From the IMG/VR virus record IMGVR_UViG_3300028883_000032, positions 124,001-188,000 of that record: 64,000 bases of DNA; one strand, written 5' to 3'. The notes beneath the pieces are model-generated. The model was not told the DNA's origin. It searched no databases and worked only from the letters and a program-made list of their open reading frames with translations. The first letter of the stretch is position 1. Every line of letters begins with the position of its first letter. This DNA is from a virus. Shown here in pieces: positions 40,341 through 48,486 of this stretch. Made by a program: the position numbers and the translations under genes.

Positions 40341-40899
40341 ATTGTTAATTTATATACTGGGTAGAGCTAATAAGATAGTAAACATTACATATGACAAAAA
40401 TGTCGGCATAGAATATTTAGCACTCCAAGCCGCCATTGAATTATTTAATAGTTCTGATATAGGTCATAAATATAAAGCATCATATCTGGTAATGAATCCT
40501 AGTGATATTGCTGAACTAAAAAATAAAATGGGGCATGTGGAAGAAAGTTCAATAGAAGATGAGGCATATCCAATATTATTTGGTATGAAGATTATTGAAA
40601 CAAATGAAGTGTCTCCAGGATGTGTGATAGCTTCCGCATCAGAAGAATATTTGACCGAGTTTCCCAATACTGTTGCAAAAGCAGTAAAAGTTGATAAAAA
40701 CAAAATTAGTAAGTTTTACACTAACGCCACTGCCGATGAGCATGATGGGGAGGAAACTGACTTAATGGAAGTGCGTAATGTAATTTATTATCGTAAATTA
40801 GTTCCGCACAAGCCGGGATGGCGTGAAGTGATGATAGAAGGAAACCCTCCAAAGGAATTGAATGGCTGGCCTTATCGAGTTTTTAAAAAACCAGAGTAA
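40327..40899 (+). CDS. Hypothetical phage protein
   Basis: A 190-residue soluble protein overlapping the glycosyltransferase by 14 bases. The segments ASYLVMNPSDIAEL and PILFGMKIIETNEVSPGCVI recall surface strands of capsid-like or T4-type accessory folds, but the protein is short and no family is confidently recognised. Confidence 0.6.
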   Translation: MKKSELLIYILGRANKIVNITYDKNVGIEYLALQAAIELFNSSDIGHKYKASYLVMNPSDIAELKNKMGHVEESSIEDEAYPILFGMKIIETNEVSPGCVIASASEEYLTEFPNTVAKAVKVDKNKISKFYTNATADEHDGEETDLMEVRNVIYYRKLVPHKPGWREVMIEGNPPKELNGWPYRVFKKPE

Positions 40900-40905
40900 C
40901 CAATT

Positions 40906-41199
40906 ATGCCTTTACCTTGTTGTGCACTATGTTATGAAAAATACTTAACTATTGATGACGTAGATATGGAGAAGTATGGTTCAGAAGGATCATTACCTTT
41001 AGAAAAGCGTAGGGATTGGTATTTTAAGGAGCACTTAAAAAAAGATGGTGAAGACTTAACTTTTCACCAAGACCAGTTCGATGAAGCTTTAGCTAGATAT
41101 CAGGAAAAATATGGCGATAGATACTGGGTCATGCACAAGGGCAAGAACGGGGTTTGTGACTGTGACTGTCATGTTCATGGGCTTAATTTACGGCATTAA
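40906..41199 (+). CDS. Small cysteine-rich hypothetical protein
   Basis: Ninety-seven residues: N-terminal CCALC, C-terminal VCDCDCHVHG, which together could bind metal, and a helical acidic middle. Unrecognised. A terminator follows 22 bases after the stop, with GGTATAAGA (41205) in between. Confidence 0.55.
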   Translation: MPLPCCALCYEKYLTIDDVDMEKYGSEGSLPLEKRRDWYFKEHLKKDGEDLTFHQDQFDEALARYQEKYGDRYWVMHKGKNGVCDCDCHVHGLNLRH

Positions 41200-41221
41200 T
41201 TTAAGGTATAAGAATTTGTGT

Positions 41222-41247
41222 AACCCCACTAATTGGTGGGGTTTTTT
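41222..41247 (+). terminator. Rho-independent terminator
   Basis: AACCCCAC/GTGGGGTT eight-bp stem with TAATTG-type loop and T run. A motif copy lies on each side (41205 and 41249). Confidence 0.9.
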
Positions 41248-41248
41248 C

Positions 41249-41270
41249 GGTATAAGATTGTATCTTATAC
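41249..41270 (+). promoter_or_regulatory. GGTATAAGA motif inside a perfect palindrome
   Basis: GTATAAGAT-TGT-ATCTTATAC (41250-41270) is a perfect inverted repeat that includes the GGNATAAGA motif at 41249. It could be a symmetrical protein-binding site as well as a promoter. Confidence 0.45.
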
Positions 41271-41290
41271 ATTTACTTCTTGGAGGTCAG

Positions 41291-41476
41291 ATGTCAAAGT
41301 TTCAACCACTGCCAGCTCGTTGCCCCAATAAGAAATGTAAGGGGCGAAAACGCAAGAAATCTACGCTCGTTTGGCATGGAATCGGCATGAAATACGATGG
41401 ACACTGTACGTCGTGTGGTCATAACTTCAATATAACTCTAACCCATTCCCACCAGCAACGTTTAACAATGTGTTGA
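41291..41476 (+). CDS. Zinc-ribbon small protein
   Basis: ATG 41291 behind TTGGAGG gives 61 residues. CPNKKC (11-16) and CTSC (39-42) form a zinc ribbon with a lysine-rich loop (KGRKRKKS) between. Probably binds nucleic acid. Confidence 0.6.
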   Translation: MSKFQPLPARCPNKKCKGRKRKKSTLVWHGIGMKYDGHCTSCGHNFNITLTHSHQQRLTMC

Positions 41477-41504
41477 GATTGGGTGAAAAAGAAAGTGAGG
41501 TCTC

Positions 41505-41846
41505 ATGGCGTCCAAAAAAAGGTGGTTGGAGGCTAGTGAAAAGATCGCTGTCCTCTGTGATAGAGAAAGTCAGCCGCGCATCTGCCCTTTTTGTTACCTT
41601 GCAAGGTACTCGAAAAATAGCTTTATTTGCGAGATGTGCGTCTATCAGTACATCTCTGAAGGGCTCGAAATAAACGAGAAGCCTGGGGTTAGCTCTCTTA
41701 ACGGCTACCACCACATCTGCCTTCATGTCGGACCCGCACTATACACCATACCGCGGGGGATATGGCACCGTACCGTTGTGCAAGAGAGGATCAAGGCCAT
41801 GCCTGACGAGCATCCGCTCTTCAAGGTGGGGAATGAAGAAACATGA
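41505..41846 (+). CDS. Cysteine-rich hypothetical protein
   Basis: A 113-residue protein with CPFC (27-30) and CEMC (42-45), a zinc-binding pair, then a His-rich stretch (YHHICLHVG). Start behind AGGTCTC. An overlapping alternative frame exists but lacks these motifs. Unrecognised. Confidence 0.5.
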   Translation: MASKKRWLEASEKIAVLCDRESQPRICPFCYLARYSKNSFICEMCVYQYISEGLEINEKPGVSSLNGYHHICLHVGPALYTIPRGIWHRTVVQERIKAMPDEHPLFKVGNEET

Positions 41847-42018
41847 AGTTTTCGTAAGTAACCCGAAAGGGGAGAAAGGGGCCATAGGCTTAAAGCACAG
41901 TGTTTTATGCTTGGGATAAACGTCCGCCGGTAACCCCGCTGGGGCGCCCGAGAAAAATTGATCTGCGCTTCCCTACGGCATAAGGGGAAGCCTAAGACCA
42001 AATCTTGCCTACCTTACG
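41847..42018 (+). ncRNA. Noncoding gap with several hairpins
   Basis: About 170 bases without a credible gene. Hairpins CCCC-GCT-GGGG (around 41935-41946) and GCTTCCC/GGGAAGC (around 41968-41992) are visible and the segment is GC-richer than its surroundings. A convergent terminator follows. It may be a small RNA; no class recognised. Confidence 0.35.
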
Positions 42019-42049
42019 AAAAAGGCTCTCATATTTGAGAGCCTTTTTT
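42019..42049. terminator. Bidirectional terminator
   Basis: AAAAAGGCTCTCA-TATT-TGAGAGCCTTTTTT; works on both strands between the plus-strand genes and the minus-strand virion operon. Confidence 0.92.
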
Positions 42050-42233
42050 AGTCTAAGTCTTCTTTAGCCCATTCCAAAAGAACATAGGCTTTTGGGTTGG
42101 TTCCTTGAGACATAAATATCCTTTTATCTAGAATAATAACTTCCGGATCGTTTATTAATGATTCTAACATTTGTTTTTGGTCGTCGATATCTATACAAAA
42201 TTTATCTACGAAATGGACTAAATTATCATCCAT
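42048..42233 (-). CDS. Small acidic hypothetical protein
   Basis: Sixty-one acidic residues at the end of the virion operon. Unrecognised; predicted alpha/beta. Confidence 0.55.
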   Translation of the reverse strand: MDDNLVHFVDKFCIDIDDQKQMLESLINDPEVIILDKRIFMSQGTNPKAYVLLEWAKEDLD

Positions 42234-42235
42234 TT

Positions 42236-42397
42236 TTACTCTCCTTCGCGGACAGCTTCGGCGAGTTTAGTTTCCTCTTGGGTGTCAGGTTTCCATTCAC
42301 CGGTTTTTTCTAGCTTTTTTTTCTCGGATGTAGAGACTTCTTTTTTTTCTCCTGTTTTGTCATTAACCATGACATTAACATCACCATATTTTTCCAT
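42236..42397 (-). CDS. Small charged hypothetical protein
   Basis: Fifty-three residues, highly charged (KTGEKKEVSTSEKKKLEKTGEW), probably disordered. Lies between the portal gene and the last gene of the operon with two-base spacing to the next start. Unrecognised. Confidence 0.45.
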   Translation of the reverse strand: MEKYGDVNVMVNDKTGEKKEVSTSEKKKLEKTGEWKPDTQEETKLAEAVREGE

Positions 42398-42409
42398 TGT
42401 TACTCCTGG

Positions 42410-44293
42410 TTACGGATTACCTTTTTTAGGGGCCGTATGTTTTTCTTGTTTAGCTTTAGCCACTTGTGCGTTAGCTTTTTGTTGATCTATGTCTTGCTTA
42501 CGGGACTGCTGTTCAGCTTCTATCATTTCTGGCATTGCGGCCATCATTGCATTTTGTATCATTTGTGCACGCTTCATAACAGCAGATGCAAAGTAAGGAG
42601 CACTTTTCTGCATATTTACAACAACTTGCTGTTGTTGTTTTGGTGGCATCGCGATTAATTGCAAAGCATATTTATGTATAATTTCACTAGTATCCTCGCT
42701 TGTATTTCCGGTTTCAATTTTTGTCATTTCTTCTGCCAGCTCTTCATCTATCATCTTTTCGTCGATTCTTGCTTTCTCATCAAGATACGCCCACTCTGCT
42801 CCAGCTTGTGCCCTCCCTTGTTCAATGAAGCCAATTGAAGCTGCGGCAGCATCGCCCTCCGCCACTTTTGATTTTAGCTTATTTTCAAATTCAATGTCTT
42901 TTTCTTTTCTATCTCTATCTTTATCAGGATCAATACCAAATTCTTGTAGAAGAGCAGTATTGGATATTTTCCCGGCCTCGTTAAGTTCAAAATGAAGTCT
43001 CTTCGATTCAGAATCATCGTTCATTTTAAATTTTGTCATTCTTAAACTAATTTTATTGTAGCTGAGAATCGCAGCTAGTCTTGGAATGAGAAATTGATTT
43101 ATGAAATCATGTAAATCTTCACGGTAGGCAATAAAGTCGTTTTCAACAATACGCAAGGATATACTAGACCCTGTCCATGAAGCTCCCCCTTTAACAAATT
43201 CAATAGGAACACCAAAGGAGTTAATAACAGTTTCCTCCAAAAATTTCATTTCAGGGGTGGTCATTAAAGCTCTGGCATCTCCTCCAAGAGACTGATATCC
43301 AATTGGTATTGGGAAAATTCCTATATGGTTAGGGTCCCTTTTCCATTTCTTTATCTGCTCTTCAATTTGACTTCTCCACTCACCAAGGTTCATTCCTATA
43401 ATTGGGTTATCTGAACCATTGCTGGCTGGGAATAGAGCTCGTAAAGGAACAACGTGTTCCATAGCTATCGCTTCATTACCGCGACGCAAAGTTTGCATGT
43501 AGTAAATAAGTCCAAGAGCGGGGAGAATCATTGGTTTCCCCCACGCCTCGTCGTCTTCGCTTAGTGTTGGTTGCTTGAAATGGTAAATATTTTTTGGGTC
43601 TAGTTGTATTTTCTTATTAGCCTCTATTGCCTTGATGAATAACCAAGGGGTTTTATCTACTATTGGTATGGTTCCTTTTTTTACGTCTGCCTTTAATTCC
43701 GGTTTAACATTATAAAAATAGTCGGCTTCTCCTGTAAACTCATCATAATCAATTTCAATTCTTTCTGGCGCCAAAGCGACAACTTTTACAGAATCTGCTG
43801 TTTTTTGTGGAACATCATCCACACCAAACTCGTTAATCTGGGCTTTACATTTAGGGCAAGTCCCCGAATACTTAAATTGCCTAAATTTACGATCCTTTAT
43901 TGAATGGAGTTGGTGCTTTTCTCCGCACGATGAGCATGTTAACCATCGTTTAAATTTAAGGTTAAGGAGTACAATACAGTTTCCAAACACCATAAAATCC
44001 AATCCAATTTTTTTCAATAGGGATTTTAGTTTGATTTCAAATTTTAAAAGATTCTCCCAATTCTCTTTTTCTTCTTGATCTGCGTATTTTTCTATTATTG
44101 GTTGTGTAATTGGATAACTTACCATTTTTCCTATTACACTTCTTAAAAATTCATTCCTATAAAAGAAAATTCTACAATGTTTAAAGAGAGTTTTAATATT
44201 CTTTGGCATATATGTTCGAGACATATCAAAGAATGGGCTAGGATATTTGTTACTGCTGTTTGATGATTTATCTATAAAATAACTAGTTGACAT
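42410..44293 (-). CDS. Portal protein
   Basis: A 627-residue portal protein, the dodecameric vertex ring through which DNA enters the head. The middle has the portal-type pattern YFYNVKPELKAD, KNIYHFKQPTLSEDDEAWGKP, LGLIYYMQTLRRGNEAIA and PEMKFLEETVINSFGVPIEFVKGGASWTGSS. An inserted zinc knuckle (CSSCGEKH at ~127 and CPKC at ~153) sits in the N-terminal wing, which is unusual. The Gln-rich C-terminal helices suit the barrel. Start overlaps the stop of the next gene upstream. Confidence 0.8.
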   Translation of the reverse strand: MSTSYFIDKSSNSSNKYPSPFFDMSRTYMPKNIKTLFKHCRIFFYRNEFLRSVIGKMVSYPITQPIIEKYADQEEKENWENLLKFEIKLKSLLKKIGLDFMVFGNCIVLLNLKFKRWLTCSSCGEKHQLHSIKDRKFRQFKYSGTCPKCKAQINEFGVDDVPQKTADSVKVVALAPERIEIDYDEFTGEADYFYNVKPELKADVKKGTIPIVDKTPWLFIKAIEANKKIQLDPKNIYHFKQPTLSEDDEAWGKPMILPALGLIYYMQTLRRGNEAIAMEHVVPLRALFPASNGSDNPIIGMNLGEWRSQIEEQIKKWKRDPNHIGIFPIPIGYQSLGGDARALMTTPEMKFLEETVINSFGVPIEFVKGGASWTGSSISLRIVENDFIAYREDLHDFINQFLIPRLAAILSYNKISLRMTKFKMNDDSESKRLHFELNEAGKISNTALLQEFGIDPDKDRDRKEKDIEFENKLKSKVAEGDAAAASIGFIEQGRAQAGAEWAYLDEKARIDEKMIDEELAEEMTKIETGNTSEDTSEIIHKYALQLIAMPPKQQQQVVVNMQKSAPYFASAVMKRAQMIQNAMMAAMPEMIEAEQQSRKQDIDQQKANAQVAKAKQEKHTAPKKGNP

Positions 44294-44817
44294 TATTTAA
44301 GCTCCTCAAGCTGCATCATGCGGGTATATAGCAAAAGTTCCGCTAATCTTTGTGCTTGAGTCATGGTTGGAGTATCCGCGTCTACGGGTGTTTCTGGGTC
44401 CATTATAATTTTAGCTTTTTCGTAAATAGTTGAATCTGCATCAGGTAGCCTATCACAACCGTAGGGGTAAAAAGAATGTATCGCCCCAGAATTAAAAACA
44501 TGTTTAATATAAGATTGAACTTCCCACGAAAACTCAAAATTTGTTTTTAGTAATCTACGCGCAAAGTCTATTGCATACCATATATGTTTTGGAGAAACCT
44601 CTTGAATTTCTGTGAAATCAACGGAAAGCCTGTTTATAGCTCTCACAATATTTTCAAATTGGTACATGTCCTCAAAAAAATATTGGGATTGCATAAGGGC
44701 CCTAGCAGCCATTACCCAAGCAAAATCTAGTTCATCTATATCAGGTGGAAGATTTATACGAATAGTTTCGGGCTCAAGTTCCTCTGAAGTTTCAATAAGA
44801 TCTCGAATAGTCATCAT
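44293..44817 (-). CDS. Hypothetical virion-operon protein
   Basis: A 174-residue mostly helical acidic protein directly upstream of the portal gene, sharing one base with it. Its position suggests a head-assembly or portal-associated role. Family not recognised. Confidence 0.6.
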   Translation of the reverse strand: MMTIRDLIETSEELEPETIRINLPPDIDELDFAWVMAARALMQSQYFFEDMYQFENIVRAINRLSVDFTEIQEVSPKHIWYAIDFARRLLKTNFEFSWEVQSYIKHVFNSGAIHSFYPYGCDRLPDADSTIYEKAKIIMDPETPVDADTPTMTQAQRLAELLLYTRMMQLEELK

Positions 44818-44819
44818 TA

Positions 44820-45143
44820 TTATTGGTTTTTACGTTCTACTAGCTTGTTAGATAACAAATTAAATAGAGCAAATGACGCGGCAGTTGCCGGAACATTTTT
44901 AATTACTTTGGGTATAACACCTTGATACATAACTTTTGTTTTACCAAAAGCGCCGTTTGCTTTGCGAAGTTTCTTCTGAATAATATGCCAATTACCAGTT
45001 TGCTTCGCAGTAGCATAGGTATCTATTGGGTGAGATACAAGTGTGGCTCCAGCTCCAGCTAATCCACCAATTACAGCATTCTCGGTATCAGTTAGTTCCT
45101 TCTTTTTGGTACCAACCTTGTTAAAACCTAAATTCCTAAGCAT
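44820..45143 (-). CDS. One-repeat mitochondrial-carrier-like membrane protein
   Basis: A 107-residue protein that looks like one repeat of the mitochondrial carrier (SLC25) family: a first helix IGGLAGAGATLVSHPIDTY with the P-x-D signature (39-41), a loop, then YQGVIPKVIKNVPATAASF, matching the Y.G..P...R..P pattern before the even-numbered helix. Full carriers have three such repeats, so a trimer would be needed. The usual basic residue after PxD is replaced by A44. It lies between structural genes, sharing a base with the gene upstream. Its role is unknown; a pore in the virion or host envelope is possible. Confidence 0.6.
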   Translation of the reverse strand: MLRNLGFNKVGTKKKELTDTENAVIGGLAGAGATLVSHPIDTYATAKQTGNWHIIQKKLRKANGAFGKTKVMYQGVIPKVIKNVPATAASFALFNLLSNKLVERKNQ

Positions 45144-46264
45144 TATAGCTCCGAAAGCAATCCACTGCGTGTCGGCAAAGGTAAGGATTTTAACACATCT
45201 AGTCCTTCCGGCCCTGACAAGTCCTCAGCTGTATCTTTATCTACATAAGCACTAATATCTTTTTCAGATAGCTTCTGTAAATCTGCGGAAGTTACTAATT
45301 GCCCGTCCACGATAGCCTCGGCAATTTTTTCTGTCTTGAGAGTAGCAATTAACGGATCTTCAATTCTGGTATTATAAAACTTTCTCCCGCCCCACTCTTC
45401 ATCAAGTCTTTCTAAAAGTGCTGCTATTTTTATAGGACCAAATTCAGCCTTTTTCTCAATTAGTTTGTCATAGAGCCCCTGCACTTCGTGTTCTACTGGT
45501 GCGTATGACTTCCTTATATTGATGTGTTTACCAAAATTTTCGTTAAACTCATCAGCTATAAGATCGGAGTATTTATTAAATAAGCCTGCAATTTTGACGC
45601 CGTCTTCTTTAACTTCCTGCGCATCGACAGCCTTTGCCAAATTCATTGCAAATTCTAGCCTGTCTCCCAATTCTAATTCTATATAGTTATTATCAAAATA
45701 AGAATTGGCTGTTTTTACATATTCCGGGGAATCGAGTCTCCATCTTTTTTCTTTCGGTAATGCAAAGTCACTGCTGGCCTCCAAACCCGCATTTTTTTGC
45801 ATTAGCGAATTATTACGACGCTTCTTAGCCCAAGCAACTTTGTCTATTTCATCAGTATTTACAATGTTGCCATTATTGGGAATCTCCCCGACATACTGTT
45901 CAAGATCTTCAGGGAAGTCGAATCCCCAGCGTTTCGATGCCTTCTTTAAATAATAAGAAGCTGTTTTACATATCTCGTCTGGAAGACTATCGGCTTTTGC
46001 AGCTAAAAGTTTAGCATTTAATTCAGATAAATCTTTAGAAATATGTGCGAATTTATTAAAACTCCCAACCCCCGGAATTCGTAGGACAAGAGCCACGTCA
46101 TGTTTACCTAGCTCTTGTTGTTCTTCATCTGTAGGAACGTGTGCTTCTTTAATGGAATCATCCATGGAGTCCATTACTCCGATAATAAGAGTGGTGTCCC
46201 CACTAGACAGTTCATCCACTACATCGTACCTAAGCGTTGCCAGTTTGTTCATTTGATTCTCCAA
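45143..46264 (-). CDS. Hypothetical virion-operon protein
   Basis: A 373-residue acidic, largely helical protein with several Lys/Ala-rich stretches and no hydrophobic segment. It lies between the endolysin and the carrier-like gene. It could be a scaffold, protease-substrate or internal head protein, but no motif supports a choice. Confidence 0.6.
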   Translation of the reverse strand: MENQMNKLATLRYDVVDELSSGDTTLIIGVMDSMDDSIKEAHVPTDEEQQELGKHDVALVLRIPGVGSFNKFAHISKDLSELNAKLLAAKADSLPDEICKTASYYLKKASKRWGFDFPEDLEQYVGEIPNNGNIVNTDEIDKVAWAKKRRNNSLMQKNAGLEASSDFALPKEKRWRLDSPEYVKTANSYFDNNYIELELGDRLEFAMNLAKAVDAQEVKEDGVKIAGLFNKYSDLIADEFNENFGKHINIRKSYAPVEHEVQGLYDKLIEKKAEFGPIKIAALLERLDEEWGGRKFYNTRIEDPLIATLKTEKIAEAIVDGQLVTSADLQKLSEKDISAYVDKDTAEDLSGPEGLDVLKSLPLPTRSGLLSEL

Positions 46265-46929
46265 CTGATAAGTTCATTCATAATTATGTTTCCGGGACAA
46301 TCTGGTTTCTGGTCTTGTGCTTCACAATGCCCCTTCACATTAAGTTTACTAATAGAATATCGATTTGTCAATAGGTCCAATAGGCGTTTTAGACTTCTTA
46401 ATTGGGGAGGAGTAGGAACTTCTTTTCCTTTATAGCTAGGACCAGCAAAATCTCCTAACACTAGAACGCCTATCGCCGTGGAATTTTTACCTTTAGTGTG
46501 CCATACCAAGTCACTAACTTTGTTAGCTTGGTACAGCCTACCACTTTTACCAATAACAAAATGGTAGCAAATATGTGGACAACCATCCGGACTTATATGG
46601 TTTCTCTCCCAAGCAGCTATTGTACCATCATGGTCTCTATCGTGTGTTGGAGTAATGTGGTACTTATTAATAGCTTCTATTGTCCCTGTGGAGGCTGCTT
46701 GATGAACAATAATTGAATCTATGTTTGATACAGTCCTCTTACTCCACTTTCTTCCTTCTGGGTATTTTTCATTCCCGGAATGCCACGGCAATACATTTAT
46801 AACATTATAAATGGTTGGTTCTAGATCCCTCTTTACTTTTGGTAAAGATGGTAGTTCTTGCATGGTCTGTTCATCTTCTTTCTTATTAAATAAAACTGAC
46901 CACGGTCCTAACAAATTTCGTAAACTCAT
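46249..46929 (-). CDS. N-acetylmuramoyl-L-alanine amidase (endolysin)
   Basis: A 226-residue amidase_2/PGRP-type endolysin cleaving peptidoglycan. Zinc ligands: SIIVHQAA (first His), DLVWHTKGKNSTAIGV (second) and KGHCEAQDQKPDCPG (third ligand region, His and Cys). The N-terminal ~40 residues are an extension without a clear signal peptide, so release would need the neighbouring holin-like protein. It overlaps the previous gene by 16 bases. Confidence 0.88.
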   Translation of the reverse strand: MSLRNLLGPWSVLFNKKEDEQTMQELPSLPKVKRDLEPTIYNVINVLPWHSGNEKYPEGRKWSKRTVSNIDSIIVHQAASTGTIEAINKYHITPTHDRDHDGTIAAWERNHISPDGCPHICYHFVIGKSGRLYQANKVSDLVWHTKGKNSTAIGVLVLGDFAGPSYKGKEVPTPPQLRSLKRLLDLLTNRYSISKLNVKGHCEAQDQKPDCPGNIIMNELISWRIK

Positions 46930-46941
46930 AACTCCCTTTGG

Positions 46942-47193
46942 TTAGTCGATAATGGTGTTTTGTTCAAAAACATCCATCTTGCGGTTGGCTAGTTTGGCAG
47001 TATCGTTTCTAGATTTATCAAGGAAAGAGTAACCTAAAAGGCTTGAAAAAATAAATACTAACGAGGTGTCTATAGCAATAGCTGGTAGAAAGGCTATGAT
47101 TATCGATGAGATAAATACAGCCCACAGCATTACTCTAGCCAAACTCCATTTTTCTCCGTCTAATGTTAATAAATCTTTTATTAGTTTCTTCAC
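46942..47193 (-). CDS. Holin-like small membrane protein
   Basis: Eighty-three residues with two TM segments (about residues 20-38 and 40-57) and charged ends, next to the amidase; the size, layout and position fit a class II holin. No family name can be given. Confidence 0.65.
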   Translation of the reverse strand: MKKLIKDLLTLDGEKWSLARVMLWAVFISSIIIAFLPAIAIDTSLVFIFSSLLGYSFLDKSRNDTAKLANRKMDVFEQNTIID

Positions 47194-47205
47194 TGCTTAC
47201 TCCTA

Positions 47206-47979
47206 TTATCTAAATATTGGATATGTATACTCTAGTTCAACTAAAGCCTGCTTATTAGTATTTAGTTCTAACATTAATTTGGCCCTCTGAAATTCGATAC
47301 CACCTAGAGCACCGGCACCCCATATTTTGCCTTTATCCATCACCCACCCAAAATTTCCGCGGGCCCCAACAAAAAACCCCAATTGTTCCCGCCAAGACGG
47401 TTTATATGGGTTAACGGATATGTTTGTTTGTTCGAAACTTACTCCCGGTAAGTTACTTTCTATATAACCTGTCCAAGTTTTATTCCTATTTTCACTCAAG
47501 GTGAAGGAGATAGGAATACGAGCGGAAATATCCTTCAAATATACTCCATATGGGTCTTCTATTTGAAAGGCCCCTCTTATACGATACACATTTTCGTGAG
47601 CAATGTCAAATGCCCTTATCGGAATAGTATCTGATAAAGTTTCGTATGTGGTGTCGGAGGAATCGATTGGTTGGGACGAAAACCAAGAATTTATGGTTTG
47701 CTTCATCTCTGCCATTGTTTGGGCTTGAGCTCTTATAGTTCCACCATTTTTAGCAATATCATCCTTTGCTTCCTTTGTAAGAGCCTCGATATTACCAGCT
47801 TGAATTGCTAGTTTACTAATAACACCATCAGCGAGTTCTTGCTGTTCTTTTATTTGAGCAAGTTGGTTATATAACCCAATACGTTCACTATCTGCTTTTT
47901 TATTTTGGTAATACCCAATACCACCTTGAACTAATACTAGGCCTACCAATACAAGCATTATTATATATTGTAATTTCAT
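47206..47979 (-). CDS. Spanin-like membrane protein with beta-rich C-terminus
   Basis: A 257-residue protein with an N-terminal TM (residues 4-22), a long coiled coil (~27-95, QLAQIKEQQELADGVISKL), a beta-rich domain and a C-terminal stretch resembling outer-membrane strands (GAGALGGIEFQRAKLMLELN...VELEYTYPIF). An inner-membrane anchor, a periplasm-spanning coil and an outer-membrane-type end next to holin and endolysin suggest a single-gene spanin that fuses both membranes. This is inference from architecture. Confidence 0.5.
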   Translation of the reverse strand: MKLQYIIMLVLVGLVLVQGGIGYYQNKKADSERIGLYNQLAQIKEQQELADGVISKLAIQAGNIEALTKEAKDDIAKNGGTIRAQAQTMAEMKQTINSWFSSQPIDSSDTTYETLSDTIPIRAFDIAHENVYRIRGAFQIEDPYGVYLKDISARIPISFTLSENRNKTWTGYIESNLPGVSFEQTNISVNPYKPSWREQLGFFVGARGNFGWVMDKGKIWGAGALGGIEFQRAKLMLELNTNKQALVELEYTYPIFR

Positions 47980-47982
47980 ATT

Positions 47983-48486
47983 TTATGGATGGTTTACATA
48001 CAACGTATCGTTATCATCTATGTAGAAAAACGCATTTTTATTTGAGTCATAATGATAGCTTTTGCTATTATGCATCTCTTCTTTTAAGCCGTGCTTGCTT
48101 ATTTTATAGTCTATAAGATTAAAGAGGTTTAACCCCAATGAAACAAGTAATACGATTAATACTGACCAAAATTGACTATTAGCGCGTTTTTGGGCTTCTA
48201 TTAATTGCGTACTTTCTGTTTTCCACAATGTATTATCTTTCCCAATCCCATCAAGTTTTACCTCAAGCGGAGAGTTAGCAACACTTAAATCGATTCCGGC
48301 ATTTTTTAATGCTTCAGTTTGTGCTATCACAATAGCTTCTAACTTTGGCAAAACCGTTATCGCATTTTTAAGTTCATGCTGATTTTCAGTAATTTGTGCA
48401 ATTAATCGAGCAACTCGATTACTAACTTCTATTGATTGCACAAGGTTTTGAGGATCTATTAATATGTGATTACTAGCATCCGCCAT
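47983..48486 (-). CDS. Membrane protein with long helical N-terminus
   Basis: A 167-residue protein: ~105 residues of helix with heptad-like spacing, one TM (about 107-126, WSVLIVLLVSLGLNLF) and a ~40-residue tail. It lies between the PAS gene and the spanin-like gene, overlapping the PAS gene by 14 bases. Possibly lysis or entry related. Confidence 0.55.
   Translation of the reverse strand: MADASNHILIDPQNLVQSIEVSNRVARLIAQITENQHELKNAITVLPKLEAIVIAQTEALKNAGIDLSVANSPLEVKLDGIGKDNTLWKTESTQLIEAQKRANSQFWSVLIVLLVSLGLNLFNLIDYKISKHGLKEEMHNSKSYHYDSNKNAFFYIDDNDTLYVNHP

Noticed and set aside
41723-42001. Minus-strand ORF of 92 residues across 41.7-42.0 kb
   Set aside because: Composition is Cys/Pro/Ser-rich and shadow-like, and it conflicts with a plus-strand zinc-type ORF, hairpins and a terminator.
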